From assembly GCA_903844155.1 (NCBI GenBank), contig CAIMSU010000088.1, positions 1 through 46,093 on the forward strand: a stretch of 46,093 bases of DNA, in the 5' to 3' direction. This document shows positions 1 to 16,213 of this stretch, piece by piece. The translations under genes were made by a program, and so were the position numbers. The DNA is from an uncultured Pseudomonadota bacterium (GTDB lineage Bacteria > Myxococcota_A > UBA796 > SXON01). A model generated the notes under the pieces. The model made no database searches, was not told where the DNA came from, and worked only from the letters and a program-made list of their open reading frames with translations. How positions within the stretch are numbered: the first letter of the stretch is position 1; the number at the start of each line of letters is the position of its first letter.

Positions 1-1
1 C

Positions 2-181
2 ACGGACGTGACCGGGCTCGTCAAGCTGAAGGAAGGCGTCGAGATGGTCATGCCGGGCGACCGGGTTGAGATGGAGATCGAGCTCATCATCCCCATCGCG
101 ATTGAGAAGGGCTTGCGCTTCGCCATCCGCGAAGGCGGGCGCACGGTCGGCGCGGGCGTCGTCGCCGACATCATCAAGTAG
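2..181 (+). CDS. tuf: Elongation factor Tu, C-terminal end (partial)
   Basis: The window opens inside this gene; 59 residues and the stop codon remain. They match the end of EF-Tu domain III, including the [12 protein letters not shown] strand and the closing [15 protein letters not shown] motif, which is nearly invariant in the family. EF-Tu is the GTPase that carries aminoacyl-tRNA to the ribosome. The GTPase domain lies outside the window. A tuf gene directly before secE-nusG is the usual arrangement. A short GC-rich hairpin follows the stop codon, so tuf probably ends its own transcript before secE. Confidence 0.97.
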   Translation, partial: TDVTGLVKLKEGVEMVMPGDRVEMEIELIIPIAIEKGLRFAIREGGRTVGAGVVADIIK

Positions 182-201
182 CGGGCCTTGCACAAATCGT
201 G

Positions 202-228
202 CCGGGGCTATAAGGCCCCGGGGATTTT
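202..228 (+). terminator. Intrinsic terminator after tuf
   Basis: A perfect 7-bp stem (CCGGGGC, 202-208, with GCCCCGG, 215-221) closes a six-base loop and is followed by GGATTTT. The T run is short, so termination may be partial. No tRNA-Trp gene, often found here in other bacteria, is present between tuf and secE. Confidence 0.7.
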
Positions 229-258
229 GGTCAGGCAGGTCGCAGCAGCAGGACTATC

Positions 259-639
259 TTGGAAAACCAGCGTTCTACCATCCTCGTGTTCATCGTCGGC
301 GGCATTGCCGCGGGGGTGTTCGTGTGGCAGTCGACGCTGGCGGTCACCGCGTTCGCAGCGTGGGAGGATCCCAGCCTGGGCGGCGTGCTCAACACCTCAA
401 GCTTCCTTGGCTTTCTGACGGCGATCGGCACGTTCCTCGCGCTCATGCGCGTTGAGCGTGCACGGAACTTCGTCGACTCGGTGTGGGTGCAGCTGTTCGC
501 GGCGCACTGGCCGGGCCGCGAGGAGACGACGAACAACACCGCCGTCGTCGTCGGCGCCACCCTGTTCTTCTCCGCGCTGCTGTCGGTCTACGACCTCGCC
601 TGGGGAAAAATCACGGATTACTTCCTGTATTCTTCTTAG
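259..639 (+). CDS. secE: Preprotein translocase subunit SecE
   Basis: SecE is the small membrane subunit of the SecYEG protein-export channel. The 126-residue protein has three predicted membrane segments (about residues 7-27, 48-63 and 95-115), as in E. coli SecE, rather than the single segment of many other phyla. The conserved amphipathic stretch before the last segment is present (VERARNFVDSVW). The start is a TTG at 259, chosen because AGGA lies five bases upstream and the first membrane segment follows at once. Its place between tuf and nusG supports the call strongly, since SecE sequence alone is poorly conserved. Confidence 0.93.
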   Translation: MENQRSTILVFIVGGIAAGVFVWQSTLAVTAFAAWEDPSLGGVLNTSSFLGFLTAIGTFLALMRVERARNFVDSVWVQLFAAHWPGREETTNNTAVVVGATLFFSALLSVYDLAWGKITDYFLYSS

Positions 640-719
640 AGCTGACCCTCTACGTGGGCGCGTTGGCGTCCCACCGCTCCTCTTCGACGCTCACGCGTCG
701 CCGTCCCCCGGGAACCCGC

Positions 720-1253
720 ATGGCCATGGCCTGGTACGTCGTACACACCTTCTCCGGTTTCGAGAACAAGGTGAAGCTCGCTCTTGAAGAGCGCATCAAG
801 CTTTACGGGCTCGCACCGCGCTTCGGAGCCGTCATGGTTCCGACCGAGCAGGTCGTCGAGGTCAAGGACGGGAAGAAGCGCACCGTTCAGCGGAAGTTCT
901 TCCCCGGCTACATCCTCGTGCAGATGGAGATGGACAACCAGACGCTGCACATCGTGAAGGACACGCCCAAGGTCACCGGGTTCGTCGGTGGCGGGCGCAT
1001 CCCCCCGCAGATCCCGGAAGAGCAGGTCAAGCGGTTGAGCCAGACCATCGGCGGCGAGGAGCCTCGCCCGAAGCTCGCGGTCAACTTCAAGCGCGGCGAC
1101 GAGGTTCGCGTGGTCGAAGGGCCGCTCGCGCCAGTCACTGCCAAGGTCGAGGAGGTCAATGCCGCCCGCGGCCGCCTCAAGGTCACGGTCACGTTCATCG
1201 GTCGGCCGACCGTCGTCGAGCTTGATTTCACTCAGGTCGAAAAGGTCGGGTAG
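720..1253 (+). CDS. nusG: Transcription termination/antitermination protein NusG
   Basis: NusG binds RNA polymerase and couples it to Rho or to the leading ribosome. The 177-residue protein begins MAMAWYVVHTFSGFE, the typical opening of the NGN domain, and carries the RKFFPGYILVQM motif of that domain. The C-terminal KOW domain is seen from about residue 125 (FKRGDEVRVVEGPLA) to the end. The reading frame is open far upstream, but the family start fixes the ATG at 720. A second ATG at 726 would also give a normal protein. Its position before rplK is standard. Confidence 0.97.
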   Translation: MAMAWYVVHTFSGFENKVKLALEERIKLYGLAPRFGAVMVPTEQVVEVKDGKKRTVQRKFFPGYILVQMEMDNQTLHIVKDTPKVTGFVGGGRIPPQIPEEQVKRLSQTIGGEEPRPKLAVNFKRGDEVRVVEGPLAPVTAKVEEVNAARGRLKVTVTFIGRPTVVELDFTQVEKVG

Positions 1254-1331
1254 TCCCGGTTTCCCCCGGGCATCGCCCGCCACCAGTTCAGGTACACCGC
1301 CGCAGAAATGCCGGCACACGGAGCAAAGGTC

Positions 1332-1763
1332 ATGGCAAAGAAGGTCGTCAACTCCATCAAGCTGCAGATCATCGCGGGCAAGGCGACCCCTTCGCCCCCG
1401 GTCGGTCCTGCCCTCGGCCAGGCCGGCGTGAACATCCCGATGTTCGTGAAGGAATTCAACGCGCGCACCGCCGCTCAGGCCGGCGAAAACCTCATCGTCC
1501 CGGTCATCATCACGGTGTTCTCGGACAAGTCGTTCACGTTCGTTGTCAAGCCGCCGCCCACCGCTGTGCTGCTCGTCAAGGCCGCCAAGGCGGAGAAGGG
1601 CTCGGGCGAGCCGAACAAGAAGAAGGTCGGGTCGGTCACCCGCGCCCAGGTCGAAGAGATCGCGAAGATCAAGATCAACGACATGAACACCACCAACCTC
1701 GCGGCTGCCATGCGCACCGTGGAGGGGACCGCGCGCTCGATGGGCGTGGAGATCTCAAAGTAG
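1332..1763 (+). CDS. rplK: 50S ribosomal protein L11
   Basis: L11 forms part of the GTPase-associated centre of the large subunit, where it binds 23S rRNA and supports stringent-response sensing. The 143-residue product opens [18 protein letters not shown] and contains the N-domain [14 protein letters not shown] signature and the C-domain rRNA-binding [20 protein letters not shown] stretch. The frame continues upstream to 1308, but the family start and a GGAG placed eight bases before it select the ATG at 1332. It is followed by two hairpins and then rplA. Confidence 0.98.
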   Translation: MAKKVVNSIKLQIIAGKATPSPPVGPALGQAGVNIPMFVKEFNARTAAQAGENLIVPVIITVFSDKSFTFVVKPPPTAVLLVKAAKAEKGSGEPNKKKVGSVTRAQVEEIAKIKINDMNTTNLAAAMRTVEGTARSMGVEISK

Positions 1764-1795
1764 GGGCGCGATTCATCGCGCCCAGTCAGCGACTG
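1764..1795 (+). promoter_or_regulatory. Two hairpins between rplK and rplA
   Basis: Directly after the rplK stop codon a perfect 8-bp stem (GGGCGCGA/TCGCGCCC) closes a TTCA loop at 1764-1783, and a 5-bp stem (CAGTC/GACTG, 1783-1795) with an AGC loop follows. There is no T tract, so this is not a clear terminator. In other bacteria L1 represses the L11-L1 operon by binding an mRNA hairpin. This could be such a site or a processing or attenuation element; the role is inferred from position only. Confidence 0.45.
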
Positions 1796-1874
1796 GACAA
1801 ACAACAACCTCAACGCGACGGTTTTGTGGGAGGCGTCTATCGACGCCGCGGACCACGCCGCGCACGGAGTCAAC

Positions 1875-2591
1875 TTGGCAAAGCGTGGAAAGCGTTGGAG
1901 CGAGGCCCGAAAGGCCGTCGACCCCAACAACCGGTATACGGTGGAGCAGGCCGTGGATCTGCTCAAGGCCAGCGCGAAGACGAAGTTCGACGAGACCGTC
2001 GACGTCGCCGTTCGCCTCGGCGTGGACCCCAAGCACGCGGACCAGATGGTTCGTGGCGCCGTTGCGTTGCCCCACGGCACCGGCAAGACGGTGCGCGTGC
2101 TCGTGTTCGCTCAGGGCGACGCCGCCCGGGCCGCGAAGGAGGCCGGTGCTGACTTCGTCGGTGCCGACGACCTGATCGAGAAGATCAACACGGAGAACTG
2201 GACGGACTTCGACAAGGCCGTCGCCACCCGCGACCTCATGGGCAAGGTCGGAAAGCTCGGGCGCGTCCTCGGACCGCGCGGCTTGATGCCCAACCCGAAG
2301 ATCGGCACCGTCGTCGGTCCCGAGGCCATCGCTGAGACCGTTCGCGAGCTCAAAGGCGGCAAGATCGACTTCCGCGTTGAGAAGGCCGGCATCGTCCACG
2401 CCGGCATCGGCCGCGCGTCGATGAGCGCCGTTGCGCTTCGTGAGAACCTGCTCGCGCTCATGGGCACGCTCATGCGGCTGAAGCCCTCCACCGCGAAGGG
2501 TACTTACCTGCGCGGCGCGGCGCTCTCCTCCACGATGGGTGTGGGCATCCGCATCGATCTGAACGACCTCAACCGCCTGGTCGAGGCCTAA
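1875..2591 (+). CDS. rplA: 50S ribosomal protein L1
   Basis: L1 forms the mobile stalk of the large subunit next to the E site and often represses its own mRNA. The 238-residue product shows the conserved opening AKRGKRW, the RLGVDPKHADQMVRGAV segment and the signature GPRGLMPNPKIGTV. The frame is open from 1824, but the family start is the TTG at 1875, which has GGAG five bases upstream. L1 from E. coli is 234 residues, so length is normal. The rplJ ribosome binding site overlaps the end of this gene. Confidence 0.97.
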   Translation: MAKRGKRWSEARKAVDPNNRYTVEQAVDLLKASAKTKFDETVDVAVRLGVDPKHADQMVRGAVALPHGTGKTVRVLVFAQGDAARAAKEAGADFVGADDLIEKINTENWTDFDKAVATRDLMGKVGKLGRVLGPRGLMPNPKIGTVVGPEAIAETVRELKGGKIDFRVEKAGIVHAGIGRASMSAVALRENLLALMGTLMRLKPSTAKGTYLRGAALSSTMGVGIRIDLNDLNRLVEA

Positions 2592-2600
2592 GGAGTCATC

Positions 2601-3095
2601 ATGAACCGTACCGAAAAAGCGACGATCGTCGAGAGCTTCGCCAAGAAGACCGGTGGCGCCCCTTTCCTCGTCGTCGCCGAGATTCGCGGCACGACCGTGG
2701 CCGAGGTGAACCAGCTTCGCCGCGACCTGGAAAAGAACGGGATGCACTTCCGGGTCATGAAGAACACGCTCGCCAAGCGTGCCTTCAAGGACATCGGCGT
2801 GAACGGCCTCGAGCCGCACCTCAAGGGCATGACCGGCGTGTTCGTGTCCGGCCCGGACGCCATCGGCTCCGCGCGCGTGCTCAAGGACCTGCTGAAGCCC
2901 CTCGCGACCGTCAAGGTGCGGGCTGGCTATTTTGAGAAGGGCGTCGTCGCCGGGGATGCCGTCAAGGTCGTCTCCGAGCTCTCGACGCGCGAGGAGAGCA
3001 TCGCCAAGCTCCTCGGCACCCTCCTCGAAGCACCCCGCATGGTCCTTCGCGTGCTCAAGGCGCGCGAAGAGGCCCTCGAGGCCGCTGGCGGCTGA
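2601..3095 (+). CDS. rplJ: 50S ribosomal protein L10
   Basis: L10 anchors the L7/L12 dimers to the ribosomal stalk. The 164-residue protein has the usual N-terminal rRNA-binding domain ([18 protein letters not shown]) and a C-terminal helix that would carry L7/L12 dimers. AAGGAG overlaps the rplA stop codon and sits a few bases before the ATG. In E. coli the rplJL mRNA has a long leader where L10 binds; here only nine bases separate rplA from rplJ, so that control would need a different site. Confidence 0.97.
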   Translation: MNRTEKATIVESFAKKTGGAPFLVVAEIRGTTVAEVNQLRRDLEKNGMHFRVMKNTLAKRAFKDIGVNGLEPHLKGMTGVFVSGPDAIGSARVLKDLLKPLATVKVRAGYFEKGVVAGDAVKVVSELSTREESIAKLLGTLLEAPRMVLRVLKAREEALEAAGG

Positions 3096-3181
3096 TTTTC
3101 TGGCGCTTCGGCGTCTCCGCTTTTCGCGCCCCCGGCGCATCCCTCTCACCGATTCTATCGATTCAAGTTCAGGAGTCTCTC

Positions 3182-3553
3182 ATGTCCATCTCCCAGTCCG
3201 ACGTCGTTGACTACATCAAGAACCTCAAGCTCGCGGACGTCAAGGCGCTCGTCGAGACGCTCGAGAAGGAGCTCGGCGTCAGCGCCGCAGCGCCTGTCGG
3301 TGTCGCCGTGGCCGCTGGCCCCGTCGCCGTCGTCGAAGAGCAGACCGAGTTTGACGTGATCCTCACCAGCTTTGGCGAGAAGAAGATCGACGTCATCAAG
3401 ATCGTGCGCGAGCTCACCCAGCTCGGCCTGAAGGAAGCCAAGGAGCTCGTCGAGAGCGCTCCGAAGACCGTCAAGACCGGCGTCTCCAAGGACGACGCGG
3501 CCGCGGCCCGGAAGAAGCTCGAAGACGTCGGCGCCAAGGTCGAGGTCAAGTAG
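3182..3553 (+). CDS. rplL: 50S ribosomal protein L7/L12
   Basis: L7/L12 is the multi-copy stalk protein that recruits translation factors. The 123-residue protein has the N-terminal dimerisation helix, an Ala/Val-rich hinge (about residues 38-50) and the conserved C-terminal factor-binding domain with [14 protein letters not shown] and [19 protein letters not shown] lies six bases before the ATG. Eighty-six bases separate it from rplJ. A strong hairpin follows before rpoB, as in other bacteria where transcription is partly attenuated at this point. Confidence 0.98.
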   Translation: MSISQSDVVDYIKNLKLADVKALVETLEKELGVSAAAPVGVAVAAGPVAVVEEQTEFDVILTSFGEKKIDVIKIVRELTQLGLKEAKELVESAPKTVKTGVSKDDAAAARKKLEDVGAKVEVK

Positions 3554-3589
3554 TCTGTCCCCGCGCCGGTCTACCGGACCGGACCGCGC

Positions 3590-3619
3590 GACCCCCGGGC
3601 GTGTTTGCGCCTGGGGGTC
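3590..3619 (+). terminator. Attenuator-like hairpin between rplL and rpoB
   Basis: A 12-bp stem (3590-3601 with 3608-3619, one G-U pair) closes a six-base loop and is not followed by a T run. A smaller hairpin (3566-3571 with 3577-3582) lies just before it. In E. coli an attenuator between rplL and rpoB lowers polymerase subunit synthesis relative to ribosomal proteins; position and structure suggest the same here. The rest of the 288-base gap to rpoB holds another small hairpin (3695-3708) and no gene. Confidence 0.6.
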
Positions 3620-3841
3620 CGTGCGGCAATTGTTGTGCCAATGCTCTTGGCAGAACGCGGACGTGAGTTAGCCCCCGCCGCGGGTCCTGACGGGCCGGCT
3701 TTTGCCGGAGCAAGACCCGACCTCTCGAGCGCGTGCCCGCATGGGCGTCGCGCACCGTTCGCCCACGCGAACACCCTGTCTCTTCCAAAAAAAAACCGAG
3801 GAACGCGTCAGCGCGGTCCTCTGCAGCCCCCGGAGCTCTCC

Positions 3842-8062
<4,221 letters not shown>

Positions 8063-8071
8063 ACCCGTCCA

Positions 8072-8098
8072 GCGGCGGGCTCCTCGTGAGCTCGCCGC
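8072..8098 (+). promoter_or_regulatory. Hairpin in the rpoB-rpoC gap
   Basis: An 11-bp stem (8072-8082 with 8088-8098, one G-U pair) closes a CTCGT loop just after the rpoB stop codon. A T5 run follows about 14 bases later, too far for a classic terminator. The gap to rpoC is 232 bases, longer than in E. coli. No open frame with family resemblance is present in the gap. It may be an mRNA processing or partial termination site. Confidence 0.5.
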
Positions 8099-8294
8099 CC
8101 GCGCGGTCGACTTTTTCGATTTCCACATTCCCTGAACCGCCGAAAGGCGCATTGATCCAGCCCTACGCTCGTCATCGACGTAGTCATCGCTGGTCGATGC
8201 GCTCCGCGCCCCGGCAAGCGCACAGCACCCGCGAACCCCGACCCGCTCCGTTTCTCCACTTTGACGCTCAAGCTTTTGAGTGAGGAGTTCTCCG

Positions 8295-13088
<4,794 letters not shown>

Positions 13089-13099
13089 CCGTCGTTTCG

Positions 13100-13146
13100 A
13101 CGCCAGGGGCCTCTCTCGCGTAGGCGGGGGAGGTTTCTGGCGTTTT
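13100..13146 (+). terminator. Intrinsic terminator after rpoC
   Basis: A 7-bp outer stem (ACGCCAG, 13100-13106, with CTGGCGT, 13137-13143) encloses a second pairing (CCTC with GAGG) and leads straight into TTTT at 13143-13146. It begins 12 bases after the rpoC stop and ends the ribosomal/RNA polymerase block, which here is not followed by rpsL-rpsG-fusA. Confidence 0.75.
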
Positions 13147-13174
13147 GGGGTTCACGCCGTCGGAGAGCGCCTCG

Positions 13175-13291
13175 TCACGGCTCTTCCGAAAGCGGCAGGT
13201 TCGCAAGGTCATCGAGGTCTTTTCGTCGTCCGGCCGCCCGCTTGTTCGCGCGCAAATCAGCCAGCCCGATGATGTTCACGGTCAGCTCGCC
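13175..13291 (-). pseudogene. C-terminal remnant of a nucleotidyltransferase-like protein
   Basis: The last 38 codons before a stop read VNIIGLADLRANKRAAGRRK followed by DLDDLANL. This resembles the C-terminal end of small nucleotidyltransferase-like proteins, which typically finish with an NKRAAGRPKDLADV-type motif. The frame remains open to 13489, but upstream of this stretch it reads as Arg/Pro-rich sequence without family features, and no nucleotidyltransferase active site is visible. It therefore looks like a decayed gene. The rest of 13147-13501 shows no other gene. Confidence 0.4.
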
Positions 13292-13501
13292 GCCGATTCT
13301 GGCGCTCGGAGTACCTCGCGCCAGCCTCGGCGCTGAATTCCCGCAGTTCCAAGGCCACGAACCCCGCCAGCCGGCGAGTACGCCAGCCGGCACGGTTCGT
13401 GCGCGGAACCGCGCGCCGGGGGGCCATTGCTCTCGCCAATCGCGCGCTTTCAGCCACTTCCGAGGTGAATGTTTGCCCAGCGCCAGCAATGGCCCCCCTC
13501 A

Positions 13502-14200
13502 TCACTTACACTTCGCAAAATCCGACACACACTTGATCGTCACGCTCCCGCCGCCCTCAACCGTCACCTTCCCGGCCGGCGCCAACGCCCCGCCACCAAA
13601 CGCCGCTTCCACCGCGTACGTCCCCGCAGGCACGTCACCCGGTGAAAACCGCCCAGCGGCGCCGACGAGCGAGACCTTGTCGGCATCCCCGGTCACGTGA
13701 ATCGTGCCGCGCCCCACCGGGGCCGCCGCTACCGCGACGGGGGGTGGCGCGGCGATGGGCGCCGGCACAACAACCGGGGCCGCAGGCGCGGTCGCGACGG
13801 GTGCGGGCGTCGCAGGCCTGGGTGCGGTGGCATGGGTAGCCGGTGCTGCATCATGCACGGGCGCCTTTGGCGGCATGGCGTTGGGCGTCGCCGTCCCCGC
13901 TTGCGCGGCTGCGCCGGCCACCGTCGTCGTCGCCCCAGAAACCGCGGCAACGGTCGGCTCCGCCGGCGCTTTGACCACCTCGACCGGCACCCCAGCAGGC
14001 GCGACCGGCGCCACGTCACCCGTGGGCCCCGACCCAAGTCGCCACACAACCATCGCCGCGATCCCAAGCACACCGACCGCGCCCCCAACCTTCCAACCCA
14101 GCCGCGCCGGTCGCAACCCCACCGCATCTTTGCCCTCGCGCGATCCCGGCGCCTCCGTCGACAAGCTGCTTTGCTTCCGCCCCCCCCTCACTTGGCGCAA
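13502..14200 (-). CDS. Membrane/PEGA-like C-terminal half of the adjacent Ser/Thr kinase
   Basis: The frame encodes a basic juxtamembrane stretch, one membrane helix (VGGAVGVLGIAAMVVW), a long Ala/Pro/Val-rich linker and a C-terminal domain of about 70 residues with a PEGA-like pattern (GTIHVTGDADKVSLVGAAG, then PAGTYAVEAAF). Myxobacterial sensor kinases usually carry such a tail after the catalytic domain. Its only start near the 5' end is a TTG at 14200 inside the kinase frame, with no good ribosome binding site. The two frames meet at a run of eight G on the coding strand (14180-14187). A one-base change there would join them into a 565-residue kinase-TM-PEGA protein, so this is probably not an independent gene. 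Confidence 0.7.
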   Translation of the reverse strand: MRQVRGGRKQSSLSTEAPGSREGKDAVGLRPARLGWKVGGAVGVLGIAAMVVWRLGSGPTGDVAPVAPAGVPVEVVKAPAEPTVAAVSGATTTVAGAAAQAGTATPNAMPPKAPVHDAAPATHATAPRPATPAPVATAPAAPVVVPAPIAAPPPVAVAAAPVGRGTIHVTGDADKVSLVGAAGRFSPGDVPAGTYAVEAAFGGGALAPAGKVTVEGGGSVTIKCVSDFAKCK

Positions 14201-15200
14201 CCGTGAACGACGCCGGACGGGCGAGGACGGTTTGGGCCGGGACGGCGGTCATCGGCGACAGCTCGTCCAGCGCCTCGTCCAGCGCGTACGTCGCCGCCGG
14301 GAGGCCGGAGCTGGACGACGGCGCGGTCGGCGCGGTCGGCGCCCGCACCTTGGCCCCGAGCGGCGGGTGACCCTCGGGAATCGTCGGAAGCTCGGCCAGG
14401 ACCGCAGAGAGCGCCAGCCCCATGTCCCGGGCCGTAGCATACCGCTCGGCCGGCAGGTACCGCACCGCGCGCTGGATGATCGGCCGCAGCAGATCGGGCA
14501 CGCCGTCCAGCATCTTCGGGTGCATCTCACACATGAACAGGTCCGCGGGCGCCTGATCGGTCAGCAGATCCATCAGCATGGCGCCGGTGGAGTAGACGTC
14601 CGCCCGACCGTCGATCCCGCGCGACCCCGCCCGCTGCTCGGGCGCCATGTACGCCCACGTGCCCATGACTGAGCCCGTCCGCGTCATGCTCGGCGACTCG
14701 TCAGATTGCACGCGCGCAATCCCGAAGTCTGTCACCTTCGCGGACCCGTCCCGCCCAAGCAGGACATTGTGGGGCTTGATGTCGCGGTGGATGACCCCGT
14801 TGTCGTGGGCGACCTGCAGGGCCGTCAGCACCGAGATGCAGACCTCGGCGGCCATTCGGGGCGGTAGTGGCCCATTGTCTTCGACGTAGTCGTTCAAACT
14901 TCCGCCCGGAACCAGCTCCATCACCAGGTAGGGCGAGCCGTCGTCGTCCCCCACGTCGTACACCGCAGCGATGTGGAAGTGGCGCAGCCGCGCCATCGTG
15001 CTCGCCTCCGTCTCAAAGCGCCGTCGAAGCTCGGGCTTGGCCGCAAACTCGGGGGAGAGGACCTTCACTGCGCACTCCACCCGCAGCCGCTTGTCATACG
15101 CCAGGTAGACCGCCGCCATTCCCCCTTGACCGAGCAGACCTCGCACCTCGTAGCGCCCGGCGGCGATGGATTCAAGGTTGGGGGCCGGCGCGTCGCTCAC
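14016..15200 (-). CDS. Hanks-type serine/threonine protein kinase
   Basis: The catalytic domain is complete: glycine loop LGQGGMAAVY (residues 23-32), ATP-binding Lys46 in AVKVL, catalytic Asp140 in HRDIKPHN, DFG at 158-160 and the APEQ motif. The GTG start at 15200 lies four bases after the stop of the upstream gene, with which it should be co-transcribed. After about residue 338 this frame stops resembling a protein family (Gly/Arg/Trp-rich), and the true continuation, a membrane helix and PEGA-like domain, lies in another frame from the eight-G run at 14180-14187. Either a frameshift mutation, a slippery site or an assembly error is involved. Kinases of this type regulate development and secondary metabolism in myxobacteria; the target here is unknown. 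Confidence 0.9.
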   Translation of the reverse strand: MSDAPAPNLESIAAGRYEVRGLLGQGGMAAVYLAYDKRLRVECAVKVLSPEFAAKPELRRRFETEASTMARLRHFHIAAVYDVGDDDGSPYLVMELVPGGSLNDYVEDNGPLPPRMAAEVCISVLTALQVAHDNGVIHRDIKPHNVLLGRDGSAKVTDFGIARVQSDESPSMTRTGSVMGTWAYMAPEQRAGSRGIDGRADVYSTGAMLMDLLTDQAPADLFMCEMHPKMLDGVPDLLRPIIQRAVRYLPAERYATARDMGLALSAVLAELPTIPEGHPPLGAKVRAPTAPTAPSSSSGLPAATYALDEALDELSPMTAVPAQTVLARPASFTVAPSEGGAEAKQLVDGGAGIARGQRCGGVATGAAGLEGWGRGRCAWDRGDGCVATWVGAHG

Positions 15201-15204
15201 AGTG

Positions 15205-16035
15205 CTACCAGGTGACGATCGTGATGGTCCCAAGCGCGAGGGCGACCGCGCCGACGCCCCAGGACGCGTACGTGAGCGTGTTCGCGCGCGACTGCAGGCC
15301 CGGGAGCTGGGAGTCGAGCACGGGGTTGGCGAGGTCCTCGAACTGCAGCTTGGCCGAGTAGGCCAGGCCGTAGACCACCCCGCCGGCCAGCGCGGTCCCA
15401 CCCGTTGCGGCGATAAGGCCGGTGTGCTGTCCCTTTCGTGTCACAGCCTTGGGCGGAACCGCCCAACTTGGGAGCGCCGCCTTGGCGGGCAGGTACACCG
15501 AGTTGTCCAGCTTTCCGACCGCGTCGAAGCGTTGCACGATGACGCTGACGCCGGTTGGCCGCGGCGAACCGCGCACGCCGTCGACGACGATCCAGCCCCC
15601 GGCAGAGGCCTGCACCGCCTGCAATTCGCCTTCGTCCGCGTTCGCCGACTCCTCGTAGAGCGCGACCAGCGGATGGCCGGGGGGCGCGACGCTCTCCGGG
15701 ATTGCGTAGCCGGGTTCGAGGCGCCGGGCGGCGTGGAACTCGGCGCGCGCGGCCGCGAGATCATGCCGGGTGAACGCGGCGAGTCCGATCATGCGGTGGA
15801 AGGCTGCAGCGTCCTTGATGCCGACGGGCTCGGAGAGGCAGGTCAGCGCCTTGGCGCCGGCGACCTGGGCCTTGTTCAGCGCGTCAATGTCGAGGTCCGC
15901 GAAGGCGGCGACACCAGCGGCGGAGGCAGCCTCAAAATCGGCGGCGGTCGTCGTTGCCGGGCAGGCGCTGGCGGTATCTGCCGCGAACGCTGGATGGACG
16001 ATGCGGAGGAGCAATCCGAGGGCGAGGAGCGACAT
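15205..16035 (-). CDS. Exported protein with C-terminal membrane helices
   Basis: No family is recognised with confidence. The 276-residue product starts with a signal peptide (cleavage likely after HPAFA), followed by an Ala-rich helical region that resembles TPR-type repeats (residues 30-120), a short beta-rich region and two hydrophobic helices near the C-terminus (about 205-226 and 253-276). It is the first gene of a two-gene unit with the kinase, four bases apart, so it may be a partner or input for it. Myxobacterial genes of this layout often sit beside PEGA-type kinases. A good sigma-70-like promoter lies so close to the ATG that the transcript may have no leader. Confidence 0.7.
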   Translation of the reverse strand: MSLLALGLLLRIVHPAFAADTASACPATTTAADFEAASAAGVAAFADLDIDALNKAQVAGAKALTCLSEPVGIKDAAAFHRMIGLAAFTRHDLAAARAEFHAARRLEPGYAIPESVAPPGHPLVALYEESANADEGELQAVQASAGGWIVVDGVRGSPRPTGVSVIVQRFDAVGKLDNSVYLPAKAALPSWAVPPKAVTRKGQHTGLIAATGGTALAGGVVYGLAYSAKLQFEDLANPVLDSQLPGLQSRANTLTYASWGVGAVALALGTITIVTW

Positions 16036-16041
16036 TTCAGC

Positions 16042-16070
16042 AGTCTACCGGATCGCACGATGGGGGTCAA
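16042..16070 (-). promoter_or_regulatory. Sigma-70-like promoter, probably leaderless
   Basis: On the minus strand TTGACC (16065-16070) and TAGACT (16042-16047) are separated by exactly 17 bases. The -10 box ends six bases before the ATG at 16035, so transcription would start at or near the start codon. No Shine-Dalgarno site is present. Confidence 0.6.
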
Positions 16071-16201
16071 CGGCCTGGCCGAAAACGTCCCGCAGAGCCG
16101 CACGCGGCCGAGGCTTGCGGGGCTGCTGGCGATCGCAAGGGTGGCACTCGGGCGCACAATTTTGGCTGCGCGCGCGGCGGTGGTCGGCGCGGAGAACGTG
16201 G

Positions 16202-16207
16202 TATTCT
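16202..16207 (+). promoter_or_regulatory. -10-like box six bases before the start codon
   Basis: TATTCT lies exactly six bases before the ATG at 16214, where no Shine-Dalgarno sequence is visible. No convincing -35 box is seen. The spacing repeats at four other genes in the window. Confidence 0.45.
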
Positions 16208-16213
16208 GCGTTC

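Noticed and set aside
182-258. A tRNA-Trp gene between tuf and secE
   Set aside because: Many bacteria have one here, but this stretch has only a terminator hairpin and no cloverleaf or CCA-type end.
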